A stretch of DNA of 7,014 nt from Natrialbaceae archaeon B1-Br10_E2g27 (lineage in GTDB: Archaea > Halobacteriota > Halobacteria > Halobacteriales > Natrialbaceae), in assembly GCA_001563885.1 (NCBI GenBank), contig LKMM01000134.1:1-7014 (forward strand). The letters run 5' to 3'. The notes under the pieces were generated by a model. That model was not told the DNA's origin. It was given only the letters and a program-made list of their open reading frames with translations, and searched no databases. Position 1 is the stretch's first letter. Each line of letters opens with the position of its first letter. Positions 1 through 6,108 of the stretch are shown one piece after another. Both the position numbers and the translations under genes were made by a program.

Positions 1-1
1 A

Positions 2-75
2 TGCCGCCTCCCGGATTTGAACCGGGGACAGCTCGATCTTCAGTCGAGTGCTCTCCCAGTCTGAGCTAAGGCGGC
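2..75 (-). tRNA. tRNA-Phe, anticodon GAA
   Basis: A full 74-base cloverleaf reads on the minus strand. The 7-bp acceptor stem pairs GCCGCCT with AGGCGGC and the discriminator base is A (complement of position 2). The D arm is GCTC/GAGC. The anticodon stem CTCGA/TCGAG encloses the loop CTGAAGA, which places GAA at 39-41. The T arm is CCCGG-TTCAAAT-CCGGG. GAA decodes UUC/UUU, hence phenylalanine. CCA is not encoded: the base after the discriminator is T, so CCA must be added after transcription, as is usual in haloarchaea. No intron is visible. It stands alone, divergent from the DUF7344 gene. Confidence 0.98.
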
Positions 76-96
76 TCATCTCTTACTCCGTCCATC

Positions 97-106
97 GTAT
101 AAAAAA
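97..106 (-). promoter_or_regulatory. TATA box of tRNA-Phe
   Basis: On the minus strand this reads TTTTTTATAC. Its centre is about 27 bases upstream of the mature tRNA 5' end at 75, the normal archaeal TATA-to-start distance. Transcription therefore probably starts at or within a few bases of the mature 5' end. Confidence 0.7.
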
Positions 107-230
107 GGATTTCGAATCGAAATTTGTCGCTTTGTTGTTACGGCTGTCACAATCAACGCTAGTACGCTCACCTCACTCGAGTAATCAAAACGTACAGTAT
201 GCCGGTCGTTCGACTCGACGCAGTCTGTCG

Positions 231-239
231 GATATATGG
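231..239 (+). promoter_or_regulatory. TATA box of the DUF7344 gene
   Basis: GATATATGG is the only good TATA-like element in the 208-base gap between the tRNA and the first gene. It predicts transcription starting near 260, giving a leader of roughly 24 bases. That leader contains GGGGAG (267-272) and AAGGT (273-277), the latter a plausible ribosome-binding site before the ATG at 284. The rest of 107-230 shows no gene, repeat or other element I can support. Confidence 0.45.
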
Positions 240-283
240 ATATTCAAGACACCCTTTTGCGCGCTGGGGAGTAAGGTCATGTT

Positions 284-730
284 ATGGAAGCACTTACCTC
301 GAGCCAGGGTGACCGGCAGCTTTCGGCCGACACTATCCTCGAGTTACTTGCCAACCGCCGCCGGCGGTACCTGTTGTACGCATTGCGCGGCCGAGAGGAC
401 CCGATCGAACTGTCGAAACTGGCCGAAGAGGTGGCCGGCTGGGAACACGACGTCCCGCCCGAGGAGGTCGCGAAAAATGAATACAAAAGCGTCTACGTCT
501 CTTCGGTCCAGTGTCACGTGCCGAAGTTGGCCGATGCGGGCGTCGTCGACCACGACGAAGACAACCACACCGTTATTTTAGCTGATGCCTTCGATCAACT
601 CGAGCCCTATCTTCGGGTTGTCATCCGCGACGAACCGGAAAACTCGACGTTGCGCGCTGCCCTCGAGGAAGAATCCGGTGATGGCTTTTTCAGGCAGATC
701 AAAGAGAACGTCGCTCGGCTCAAACACTGA
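284..730 (+). CDS. DUF7344-type winged-helix protein, probable DNA-binding regulator
   Basis: This 148-aa soluble, acidic protein has the shape of the haloarchaeal DUF7344 family (family name from recall). A first helix at residues 13-36 carries the basic run NRRRRYLLYAL. It is followed by a helix around 42-53 (IELSKLAEEVAGW), a putative recognition helix around 67-84 (YKSVYVSSVQCHVPKLADAG) and a beta wing around 86-99 (VVDHDEDNHTVIL). This is the usual layout of a winged helix-turn-helix domain. A short C-terminal helical tail (about 122-148) follows and no ligand-binding domain is present. The ATG at 284 keeps the whole domain and sits 6 bases after AAGGT; another ATG at 279 is out of frame. 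The DUF7544 gene lies 119 bases downstream with its own TATA box, so the two are probably separate units. The DNA target is unknown. Confidence 0.85.
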   Translation: MEALTSSQGDRQLSADTILELLANRRRRYLLYALRGREDPIELSKLAEEVAGWEHDVPPEEVAKNEYKSVYVSSVQCHVPKLADAGVVDHDEDNHTVILADAFDQLEPYLRVVIRDEPENSTLRAALEEESGDGFFRQIKENVARLKH

Positions 731-778
731 CGGCTGTTCCTGTGTGTCGGTGATCGCCAGTCCCAAGGGGGCAATTGA

Positions 779-808
779 GTGGACCAATCGTCCACCTGTC
801 TGGGGAAG
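779..808 (+). repeat. Hairpin plus two-block repeat, copy A
   Basis: GTGGAC (779-784) and GTCCAC (790-795) form a perfect 6-bp stem around a 5-base loop. The site is 48 bases after the DUF7344 stop and 27 bases before the TATA box of the next gene. It could therefore be a 3' end signal for DUF7344 or an upstream control site for DUF7544. Its sequence TGGACCAATC, followed by CTGTCTGGGGAAGG, recurs with one mismatch and different spacing at 3751-3784 (copy B). No long T-run follows it, which weakens the terminator reading. Confidence 0.4.
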
Positions 809-821
809 GTGCACAGAACAG

Positions 822-830
822 TATTATTTT
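822..830 (+). promoter_or_regulatory. TATA box of the DUF7544 gene
   Basis: TATTATTTT is centred about 24 bases before the ATG at 850 and 30 before the ATG at 856. Either distance fits a leaderless or nearly leaderless haloarchaeal transcript. It also argues against the in-frame TTG at 775 as the translation start, because that codon lies upstream of the promoter. Confidence 0.6.
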
Positions 831-849
831 CATCCGTCGCGGGCTAGGG

Positions 850-1926
850 ATGGCTATGGATGCAGTCGACGATTTAAGCGACGCAATCGACGTAACCCGG
901 GATTTGTTAGTCCCGGTTCGGCCGTGGCTGTGGATTAAACTCGCGATCGTCGTGTTGTTCGTCGCTGGGGCCGGGCTTGGAAGTGTTGTGCCGGCTGATC
1001 CTGGAGTCCTCACCGGTCCCGACGAGCCACTGCCACAGGAACCCACCGACGAGGAGTTCGTCACTGAGCCGGCACTCGAGGAGCTGCCGATCGAGGAGTT
1101 GGTGGTGATTGGTCTCATCATCGCCGTCGTTCTCGTCGGCCTGTGGCTGGTGTTTCGGCTGCTCAGTGCAATTGCGGAGTTCGTCTTCATCGAATCGCTT
1201 CGCTCCGGAGACGTCCACATCAGGCGATATAGCCGGGCAAATCTCGGGCGGGGTCTTCGGCTGTTCGTGTTCCGGCTTGGGGTTGCGTTTCTCGCGGCAC
1301 TCCCCGTTTTCGGCCTGCTTGCAGCAGTCTTCGTGACGGGCGACTCACCCGAAGCGGTGCTCGGAAGTCTCCTGTCGATTGGGCTGTTAGGGCTTGTACT
1401 CGGCATTATCTATGGTATCGTGATGCGATTTACCTCCGAGTTCGTCGCCCCCATTATGCTCCTCGAGTCCCGTGGCGTCGTGAGCGCGTGGCGGCGGTTT
1501 TTCCCGACGCTAGCTGGTAACACCGGCGAGTACGTCGTATACGTGCTTTTGGTCTGGATCCTCCAGCTTGTACTTAACCTGGCTGCTGGCCTTATGACCC
1601 TCGTCGGAGTGTTACTCGTTGTGATCCCGTTCGGTATTCTCGTCCTCGTTCTCGTTATTTTCCTCGCCGAGATCGGGCTAATTTTGGCGCTCCCCATCGG
1701 TCTGGTCGCCTTAGTAGCGGTCCTGTTGATTATCGGACTCGTACAGATGCCGATCCGGACGTACTTCCAGTACTATGCGCTGTTGATACTCGGGGATACG
1801 AACCCGGATCTCGACCTTATTCCGGAACAGCGTGAGGCCGTCCGCGACGGTGGAGACGATCCCTCGACCCCTCCCGACACTTTGGACGGTCGAACCGAAG
1901 ACGACGAGGACGATCGCGGCTGGTAA
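850..1926 (+). CDS. DUF7544-type multi-pass membrane protein
   Basis: Predicted to be 358 aa. The opening (MAMDAVDDLSDAIDVTRDLL) followed by a first membrane helix is what I recall of the haloarchaeal DUF7544 family, whose function is unknown. Hydrophobic segments lie at about residues 27-47, 84-105, 139-163, 171-192, 228-255, 256-280 and 280-300. Between the first two is a Pro/Glu/Asp-rich loop (48-83) that is probably extracytoplasmic. An amphipathic basic stretch (HIRRYSRANLGRGLRLF) sits near 123-139, and the C-terminus (315-358) is an acidic, Pro/Thr-containing tail. No catalytic or transport motif is evident. The start is 850 or 856, because the TATA box at 822-830 leaves no room for earlier starts. 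The preceding DUF7344 regulator might be functionally linked, but only adjacency supports that. Confidence 0.85.
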   Translation: MAMDAVDDLSDAIDVTRDLLVPVRPWLWIKLAIVVLFVAGAGLGSVVPADPGVLTGPDEPLPQEPTDEEFVTEPALEELPIEELVVIGLIIAVVLVGLWLVFRLLSAIAEFVFIESLRSGDVHIRRYSRANLGRGLRLFVFRLGVAFLAALPVFGLLAAVFVTGDSPEAVLGSLLSIGLLGLVLGIIYGIVMRFTSEFVAPIMLLESRGVVSAWRRFFPTLAGNTGEYVVYVLLVWILQLVLNLAAGLMTLVGVLLVVIPFGILVLVLVIFLAEIGLILALPIGLVALVAVLLIIGLVQMPIRTYFQYYALLILGDTNPDLDLIPEQREAVRDGGDDPSTPPDTLDGRTEDDEDDRGW

Positions 1927-1970
1927 CGGAGACGAATTTCGCCGGGTAGTGTGTCCAAACTGGCTGTGTG

Positions 1971-1977
1971 TTTATCT
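1971..1977 (+). promoter_or_regulatory. TATA box of the acyl-CoA dehydrogenase gene
   Basis: TTTATCT begins 29 bases upstream of the ATG at 2000, the spacing expected for a leaderless transcript. There is no GGAGG-like ribosome-binding site before that ATG. This element settles the start, since the reading frame itself stays open upstream to beyond 1832 through the end of the previous gene. Confidence 0.6.
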
Positions 1978-1999
1978 CACACGCTGGCAACTATTGCGT

Positions 2000-3142
2000 A
2001 TGGACTTTGCGCTGCCCGACGAACACCGGATGATCAGAGAGACCGTCAAGGACGTCTGTGCCTCGGAGATCGAACCGATCGCCCAGGAGATCGAAGACGA
2101 CCATCGGTTTCCCGAGGAGGTGTTCGACCAGCTTGCGGCGCTCGACGTGATGGGCGTGCCAATCGACGAAACCTACGGCGGACTCGGTGGGGATACGCTC
2201 ATGTATGCCCTCGTCGCCGAGGAGATCGGCCGTGTCTCCGGTTCGGTCGGCCTTTCTTACGTCGTTCACACGTCGCGTGTGGCGAAACCGATCGAACTGT
2301 TCGGCACCGAGGCCCAGAAAGAACGCTGGCTGTGTCCGCTCGCCGAAGGGGAGTCCCTCGGTGCCTGGGGACTGACCGAACCCGAAAGTGGTTCCGAGGC
2401 CTCCAGCATGAACACGACAGCACGAAAAGCGGGCGACGAGTGGGTACTAAACGGGACCAAACAGTTCATCACGAACGCCTCCGAGGCCGGAGTCCTGCTG
2501 CTCAACGCCGTGACCGACCCCGACGCGGGGTTTGAGGACATCTCGACGTTTATTATCGATCCCCAGGAGGACGACGGCTTCGAGGTGACGACCGTCTGGG
2601 AAAAGATGGGGCTAAACGCCTCACCAACGTGTGAGATCCAACTCGAGGAGCTTCGGGTGCCCGAGGATCGACTGCTGGGCGAGGAGGGTGACGGCTGGAA
2701 GCAGACGGAAAAAACGCTCGACGGCAGTCGGATCTCGGTCGCTGCCCTTTCGACGGGATTGGCACAGGGTGCCTACGATCACGCAAGCGCCTACAGCAAC
2801 GAACGCGAGCAGTTCGGCCACCCAATCTGTGAGTTTGACGCGTTCAGGAACAAACTCGTGGACATGCACCGGAAAATCGAACGTTCCCGTCTGCTTACGT
2901 ACCGGGCAGCGCGGACCAAAGATGTGGGCGATCCGGTAACCAGAGAGTCGGCACTGGCAAAACTCGATGCAAGCGAGACGGCCCGCGAGGTCGCACAAGC
3001 GGCCGTACAGGTCCTCGGAGGCGACGGCTACACGACCGAGTTCCCACCCCAGCGGTTCTACCGGGATGCCAAACTCATGGAAATCCGTGAGGGAACCAAC
3101 GAGATCCAACGCCTCGTTATCGGCCGCAAGTTGGGGGTATGA
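2000..3142 (+). CDS. Acyl-CoA dehydrogenase (FAD-dependent)
   Basis: Predicted to be 380 aa, the normal length for a soluble short/medium-chain-type acyl-CoA dehydrogenase. The enzyme introduces the C2-C3 double bond of an acyl-CoA, passing electrons to an electron-transfer flavoprotein. The N-terminal helical domain is about 1-120. The FAD-contacting signature WGLTEPESGSEAS lies at 123-135 and the middle beta domain runs to about 225. The C-terminal helical domain contains REQFGHPICEFDAFRNKL (269-286), QVLGGDGYTTEFPPQRFYRD (337-356) and IREGTNEIQRLVIGR (362-376). Glu364 in REGT aligns with the catalytic base of the medium-chain family. Chain length or branched-chain specificity cannot be read from the sequence. 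No thiolase, hydratase or ETF gene is adjacent, so it appears to be a stand-alone unit. The stop is 9 bases from the convergent DUF2062 gene. Confidence 0.95.
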   Translation: MDFALPDEHRMIRETVKDVCASEIEPIAQEIEDDHRFPEEVFDQLAALDVMGVPIDETYGGLGGDTLMYALVAEEIGRVSGSVGLSYVVHTSRVAKPIELFGTEAQKERWLCPLAEGESLGAWGLTEPESGSEASSMNTTARKAGDEWVLNGTKQFITNASEAGVLLLNAVTDPDAGFEDISTFIIDPQEDDGFEVTTVWEKMGLNASPTCEIQLEELRVPEDRLLGEEGDGWKQTEKTLDGSRISVAALSTGLAQGAYDHASAYSNEREQFGHPICEFDAFRNKLVDMHRKIERSRLLTYRAARTKDVGDPVTRESALAKLDASETAREVAQAAVQVLGGDGYTTEFPPQRFYRDAKLMEIREGTNEIQRLVIGRKLGV

Positions 3143-3151
3143 CGCCGTCTG

Positions 3152-3649
3152 CTACCGACGTCCGAACAGGAACCCAACGGCCGACAACCTTGATGCAACC
3201 GGTGAGGAGGTTCGGGTGCGGTGGACTCGAGTGAGCCAGACCACGACACCGTAGCTGGCGACCGACAGCACGACTGCGATGAGGACGTTACCGATCAGGA
3301 GTTGTTGGACGGCGACGGTTGCAGTTTCGGCGGTCGGCTCAGCGTCGGCAACTGATGGTGCGCTGACGAACAGTCCACCGACCTGAAAGCTCGCGACGTA
3401 GATAGCCGGTTTGACAACGGGATTGAGTACCGCAACGGCGGCGAAAATCGCAGGTTTGCTGATCCACGAAAAGATGGAAACGAGCACGAAAAAGAGACCG
3501 ATACCGAACCCAGCGGTCGGTAACGCTGTCACGAACATTCCGAGTGCGAAACTCGCCGCAACCTGTCGTGGTGTGTGGTCCTCCCGAAACGCCGCGATAA
3601 GTTGCTCTCGGGCCCGGTCGTGATAGCTCTGGAGTCGGCCTCGAACCAT
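3152..3649 (-). CDS. DUF2062 domain small membrane protein
   Basis: Predicted to be 165 aa. After a short basic/helical N-terminus comes TPRQVAASFALGMFVTALPT (26-45), the typical opening of DUF2062. A hydrophobic helix (46-60), the conserved Asn-Pro of LNPVVKP (75-81) inside a second membrane region (66-96) and a third membrane helix (117-140) follow. The C-terminus is short and basic. The family is widespread in bacteria and archaea and its biochemical role is unknown; a membrane location is clear. The frame extends upstream to 4003 into the gdh gene, but the ATG at 3649 is chosen because a strong TATA box ends about 27 bases before it. The gene is convergent with the acyl-CoA dehydrogenase and divergent from nothing; gdh lies upstream on the same strand with an intervening terminator-like site. 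Confidence 0.88.
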   Translation of the reverse strand: MVRGRLQSYHDRAREQLIAAFREDHTPRQVAASFALGMFVTALPTAGFGIGLFFVLVSIFSWISKPAIFAAVAVLNPVVKPAIYVASFQVGGLFVSAPSVADAEPTAETATVAVQQLLIGNVLIAVVLSVASYGVVVWLTRVHRTRTSSPVASRLSAVGFLFGRR

Positions 3650-3675
3650 TCTGTTCTGCTGAACCGTTCTTCCCA

Positions 3676-3686
3676 GATATAAAAAA
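3676..3686 (-). promoter_or_regulatory. TATA box of the DUF2062 gene
   Basis: On the minus strand it reads TTTTTTATATC, a near-ideal archaeal TATA box centred about 32 bases upstream of the ATG at 3649. The predicted transcript would have a leader of only a few bases. It shows that this gene is not simply read through from gdh. Confidence 0.7.
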
Positions 3687-3734
3687 GCTATCGAGTCAGG
3701 TGTTAAAACAGACTCTAGCAGCCGTATTTCACGT

Positions 3735-3759
3735 AAAAATGACGAATAATTGGACCAAT
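3735..3759 (-). terminator. Candidate 3' end signal of gdh
   Basis: The palindrome ATTGG-A-CCAAT (3749-3759) is followed on the minus strand, 9 bases later, by a run of five T (3735-3739). The palindrome is 14 bases downstream of the gdh stop. Archaeal termination depends mainly on T-runs, so the T5 may be the working part and the palindrome accessory. It is short, so confidence is moderate. Confidence 0.4.
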
Positions 3760-3784
3760 CCGTTAGGTATCTGTCAGGGGAAGG
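3751..3784 (+). repeat. Two-block repeat, copy B, at the gdh 3' end
   Basis: TGGACCAATC (3751-3760) and CTGTCAGGGGAAGG (3771-3784) match copy A (780-789 and 796-809 or so) with one mismatch, but the two blocks are 10 rather than 6 bases apart. The second block covers the last codons and TGA stop of gdh read in reverse. It has no detectable similarity to copy A beyond these blocks. Confidence 0.4.
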
Positions 3785-5030
3785 ATCCGCTTTTCTCGAA
3801 GGCGTCGGCGACCCGTTGAATCGAAACGACGTAGGCGGCGGTACGGGGGTTCTCGATATCGTGTGTTTCGAGCGTCTCGACGAGCGAATCAAAGGCCTCG
3901 ACGATAATCGCCTCGAGTTCGTCGTTGACGCGTTCTTCCGTCCAGTAAAACCGCTGGCGATTTTGTACCCACTCGAAGTAGCTGACGGTGACACCGCCGG
4001 CATTTGCGAGAATGTCGGGGATGACGAAGACGTCGCGGTCTGTGAGGATGCGGTCTGCCTCGGGGGTCAATGGCCCGTTTGCGGCTTCGGAGATAACGTC
4101 TGCCTGGACGTCTGTGGCCAATTCGGCGTCGATTGCGTTCTCGAGGGCGGCCGGAATCAGCAAGTCGACATCGAGAGTGAGCACCTCTTCGTTCGTGAGT
4201 TTCTCTTCGCTGCCCTCGAAGTCGACAAGCGCTCCGGTTTCGTTTTTATGATCTTTGGCAGCGACCGGATCGAAGCCATCGGGATTGTAGATTCCACCGG
4301 AAGAGTCACTTGCAGCGACGACGGTTGCACCCATCTCGTCGATCAACTTCGCAGCGATCCAGCCAGCGTTACCATAGCCTTGAACCGCGACCGTCGCGCC
4401 CTCGAGATCTTTCTCGAGATACTCGAACGCCTCGCGAGCGGCGATGACCGTCGACCGGCCGGTCGCCTCGACCCGCCCCTCGCTACCGCCGCTGTCTACG
4501 CTTTTGCCCGTGATGACGCCCGGCTCGGTGGTATGCTCGAGGGTCTCGTAGGTGTCTTTGATCCAGTTCATCTCGCGTTGGCCCGTGTTGACGTCGGGTG
4601 CGGGGATGTCACGATCTTCGCCGATGAACGGGCGCAGTTCGACCGCAAACGCTCGGGTGACCCGCTCGAGTTCGGACGTAGAGTACGCTGTCGGGTCGAT
4701 AACAATACCGCCTTTTCCCCCGCCAAACGGAATGTCGACGATTGCCGTCTTGTAGACCATCCAGCCAGAGAGCGCTTTTACCTCATCGCGGCTGACCTGT
4801 GGATGGTAGCGGATCCCGCCTTTGTACGGGCCGCGGTCGCCGTTGAACTGCGATCGAAACGCACGAAATTGCTCGAGCGATCCATCATCGAGTTCGACCG
4901 TCAGATTCGTCTCGAGGACGCGTTCCGGATGTTTGAGTCGTGTAACCAGATCATCGTCGAGACCGAGGACGGACGCTGCGTCGTCGATCTGTGATTGTAA
5001 GCTTTCGAACGGGTTTGCCGAATCGCTCAT
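3774..5030 (-). CDS. gdhB: Glutamate dehydrogenase (hexameric Glu/Leu/Phe/Val family)
   Basis: Predicted to be 418 aa, the full length of the archaeal hexameric enzyme, which interconverts L-glutamate with 2-oxoglutarate plus ammonium using NAD(P). The substrate domain has GPYKGGIRYHP (67-77) and the signature IVDIPFGGGKGG (97-108), with catalytic Lys106. Asp146 in IPAPDVNTG is the acid-base Asp. The Rossmann domain shows VAVQGYGNAGW (214-224), and strand two ends in AASDSSGG (239-246). SEAANGPLTPEAD (314-326) and PDILANAGGVTVSYFEW (338-354) are typical. Asp242 might favour NAD, but cofactor choice is not safe from this alone. Haloarchaea carry several paralogues; gdhB is my best recollection of this type, not a proven assignment. 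The start ATG at 5030 matches the usual MSDSANPFESLQ opening. The gene lies downstream of the methyltransferase with a 207-base gap holding control sites, so it is probably a separate unit. Confidence 0.96.
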   Translation of the reverse strand: MSDSANPFESLQSQIDDAASVLGLDDDLVTRLKHPERVLETNLTVELDDGSLEQFRAFRSQFNGDRGPYKGGIRYHPQVSRDEVKALSGWMVYKTAIVDIPFGGGKGGIVIDPTAYSTSELERVTRAFAVELRPFIGEDRDIPAPDVNTGQREMNWIKDTYETLEHTTEPGVITGKSVDSGGSEGRVEATGRSTVIAAREAFEYLEKDLEGATVAVQGYGNAGWIAAKLIDEMGATVVAASDSSGGIYNPDGFDPVAAKDHKNETGALVDFEGSEEKLTNEEVLTLDVDLLIPAALENAIDAELATDVQADVISEAANGPLTPEADRILTDRDVFVIPDILANAGGVTVSYFEWVQNRQRFYWTEERVNDELEAIIVEAFDSLVETLETHDIENPRTAAYVVSIQRVADAFEKSGSFP

Positions 5031-5066
5031 ACTAGCCGTTTACCTGACCGAAAGAAAAGGATAGCG

Positions 5067-5076
5067 AATATCTATC
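5067..5076 (-). promoter_or_regulatory. Candidate TATA box of gdh
   Basis: On the minus strand GATAGATATT lies 37-46 bases upstream of the ATG, predicting a leader of about 14 bases. A second candidate, TTTATATCC around 5095-5103, would give a leader of about 42 bases. I cannot decide between them by eye. A weak AGGT (about 5044-5047) lies upstream of the ATG, further away than is ideal. Confidence 0.35.
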
Positions 5077-5082
5077 ACGGGA

Positions 5083-5105
5083 TGTTTACCCATAGGATAT
5101 AAACA
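5083..5105. promoter_or_regulatory. Dyad-symmetric candidate operator upstream of gdh
   Basis: TGTTTA (5083-5088) and TAAACA (5100-5105) are a perfect 6-bp inverted repeat with an 11-base spacer. It lies 53-75 bases upstream of the gdh start, immediately upstream of one TATA candidate and overlapping the other. TATCC on the minus strand also occurs three times nearby (5059-5063, 5095-5099, 5106-5110). The layout fits a dimeric transcription factor site, but no regulator can be named. Confidence 0.35.
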
Positions 5106-5127
5106 GGATAATATATTCAGCGAACGA

Positions 5128-5220
5128 TCACTTTTCTCGGTCAGTTGCTGTGTGCTCGTGGATTCGTCTGGTGTATTCGAAAAGCGGGGCGTCGATCAGG
5201 TCATCGCCGGCCGTGAACAC
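5128..5220 (-). other. Possible 30-codon reading frame between methyltransferase and gdh
   Basis: A GTG at 5220 opens a 30-codon frame ending at 5128. It starts 17 bases after the methyltransferase stop, has no ribosome-binding site, and matches nothing I recognise. The peptide (opening FTAGDDLIDAPLFEYTRRIH after the first residue) has haloarchaeal-looking composition, so it may be a tiny gene, the remnant of a longer one, or chance. The 90 bases below it (5031-5127) are AT-rich gdh control sequence. Confidence 0.15.
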
Positions 5221-5237
5221 ACGCCGGTTGTCGGCTC

Positions 5238-6056
5238 TCACTCGGCCAATCCGAGCGTATCGACCCGAACCACATAACAGTGCTGTGTCAGACTGAAAAA
5301 CGTCTCTCCGGCATCCTCGAGGTCGAGCAGTTCCTCGACCCACGCCGACGCCTCAGCCGGCTCGAGGAGTCCCCGTTCGACCAGCGTATTTTCCAGCGCG
5401 TACATGAAGTGATAACTGAACGTCCCTTCTTGGAGTCGGATGTTACAGATCGTATACGGTTCGACACGTTCGAGCACGAATCCTGCATCCTGCAGCTCCG
5501 GCCCAAGCCGTGAACCCAACGCCGGCTGTGGACAGAGCTGGTCGACTCGCTCTATGACCTGGTCCATTCGGTCGGGGTTCGACGATCGCCAGACCAACGA
5601 GTCGAAATCCGTCTCGTAAATTGCCGCCCGACCACCCGGCCGGAGGACTCGACGGAGTTCCCCGAGTGCTGGCCCAAGGGTGTCGACGGATCGGTAGACC
5701 TGTGTGGCGACGGCGCTGTCGAAGCGGTCGTCGTCGGCTGGTATCTCGGTCGGTTCGGACTGTACGATGTCCGTGTTCGAATAATCGCGACAGCGCTTTC
5801 TCGCCGCAGAGACTATCGACTCGCTTGTATCGATCCCGACGATGGTGCCGTCGGTCCCAACCGACTCCGCGAGTTCGGCGGGTTCGAACCCCAGCCCACA
5901 GCCAACCGAGAGCACGTCGTCGGTCGGCTGGACGCCGAGGACGTTTCGGACGAACGCCCGACGTGTCGTTGCCTCCTGCGTTTCGAGCAGTTTCTCTTCG
6001 TGATCGAAGAGTGATTCGGAGTCGTCGAGTCCGTCGTTCATCGCTATCGCGTTCAT
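5238..6056 (-). CDS. Class I SAM-dependent methyltransferase
   Basis: Predicted to be 272 aa. It has a Rossmann-type methyltransferase domain with motif I VLSVGCGLG (48-56) and an acidic residue at the end of strand two (Asp76 in VGIDTSES). Motif II lies around RFDSAVATQVYRSV (111-124) and motif III at LRRVLRPGGRAAI (134-146). ETDFDSLVW (148-156) and the C-terminal AGETFFSLTQHCYVVRV (249-265) recall a UbiE-like subfamily that ends in a 'GE(Y/F)FFSL' strand. The methyl acceptor cannot be inferred. ATG 6056 is chosen because a strong TATA box is centred 27 bases before it, implying a leaderless transcript; ATG 6041 is the alternative. A 5-bp hairpin CTCGG-ATTGG-CCGAG immediately precedes the stop codon. 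Neighbours give no pathway clue. Confidence 0.9.
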   Translation of the reverse strand: MNAIAMNDGLDDSESLFDHEEKLLETQEATTRRAFVRNVLGVQPTDDVLSVGCGLGFEPAELAESVGTDGTIVGIDTSESIVSAARKRCRDYSNTDIVQSEPTEIPADDDRFDSAVATQVYRSVDTLGPALGELRRVLRPGGRAAIYETDFDSLVWRSSNPDRMDQVIERVDQLCPQPALGSRLGPELQDAGFVLERVEPYTICNIRLQEGTFSYHFMYALENTLVERGLLEPAEASAWVEELLDLEDAGETFFSLTQHCYVVRVDTLGLAE

Positions 6057-6076
6057 TGATCGAGTAGTTCTACAGG

Positions 6077-6088
6077 TTTTTATAAAAT
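6077..6088 (-). promoter_or_regulatory. TATA box of the methyltransferase gene
   Basis: On the minus strand it reads ATTTTATAAAAA, a textbook archaeal TATA box, centred about 27 bases upstream of the ATG at 6056. The transcript is therefore probably leaderless, and no ribosome-binding site is present. Confidence 0.75.
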
Positions 6089-6108
6089 ATTACCGGTGAG
6101 ATGATGAC

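Noticed and set aside
48..581. 177-codon plus-strand frame starting in the tRNA
   Set aside because: It begins inside the tRNA-Phe gene and overlaps the DUF7344 gene in another frame, so it is a shadow.
775..849. TTG at 775 as an upstream start for the DUF7544 gene
   Set aside because: The added residues lie upstream of the TATA box at 822-830 and do not resemble the family's N-terminus.
720..1406. 228-codon minus-strand frame opposite the DUF7544 gene
   Set aside because: Ser/Thr/Arg-rich antisense shadow. The plus strand encodes a coherent membrane protein.
1832..1999. Longer N-terminus for the acyl-CoA dehydrogenase
   Set aside because: It would overlap the end of the DUF7544 gene and its promoter. 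The family's N-terminus begins at the ATG at 2000.
1951..2535. 194-codon plus-strand frame inside the acyl-CoA dehydrogenase gene
   Set aside because: Arg-rich out-of-frame shadow of a conserved gene, with no independent start signals.
3650..4003. Longer N-terminus for the DUF2062 protein
   Set aside because: The extension runs into gdh and across a strong TATA box, and the translated sequence has no domain character.
3750..4994. 414-codon plus-strand open frame opposite glutamate dehydrogenase
   Set aside because: It is codon-aligned antisense to a well-conserved, complete gdh. In GC-rich genomes such antisense frames stay open because of the sense codon bias. It shows no recognisable domain.
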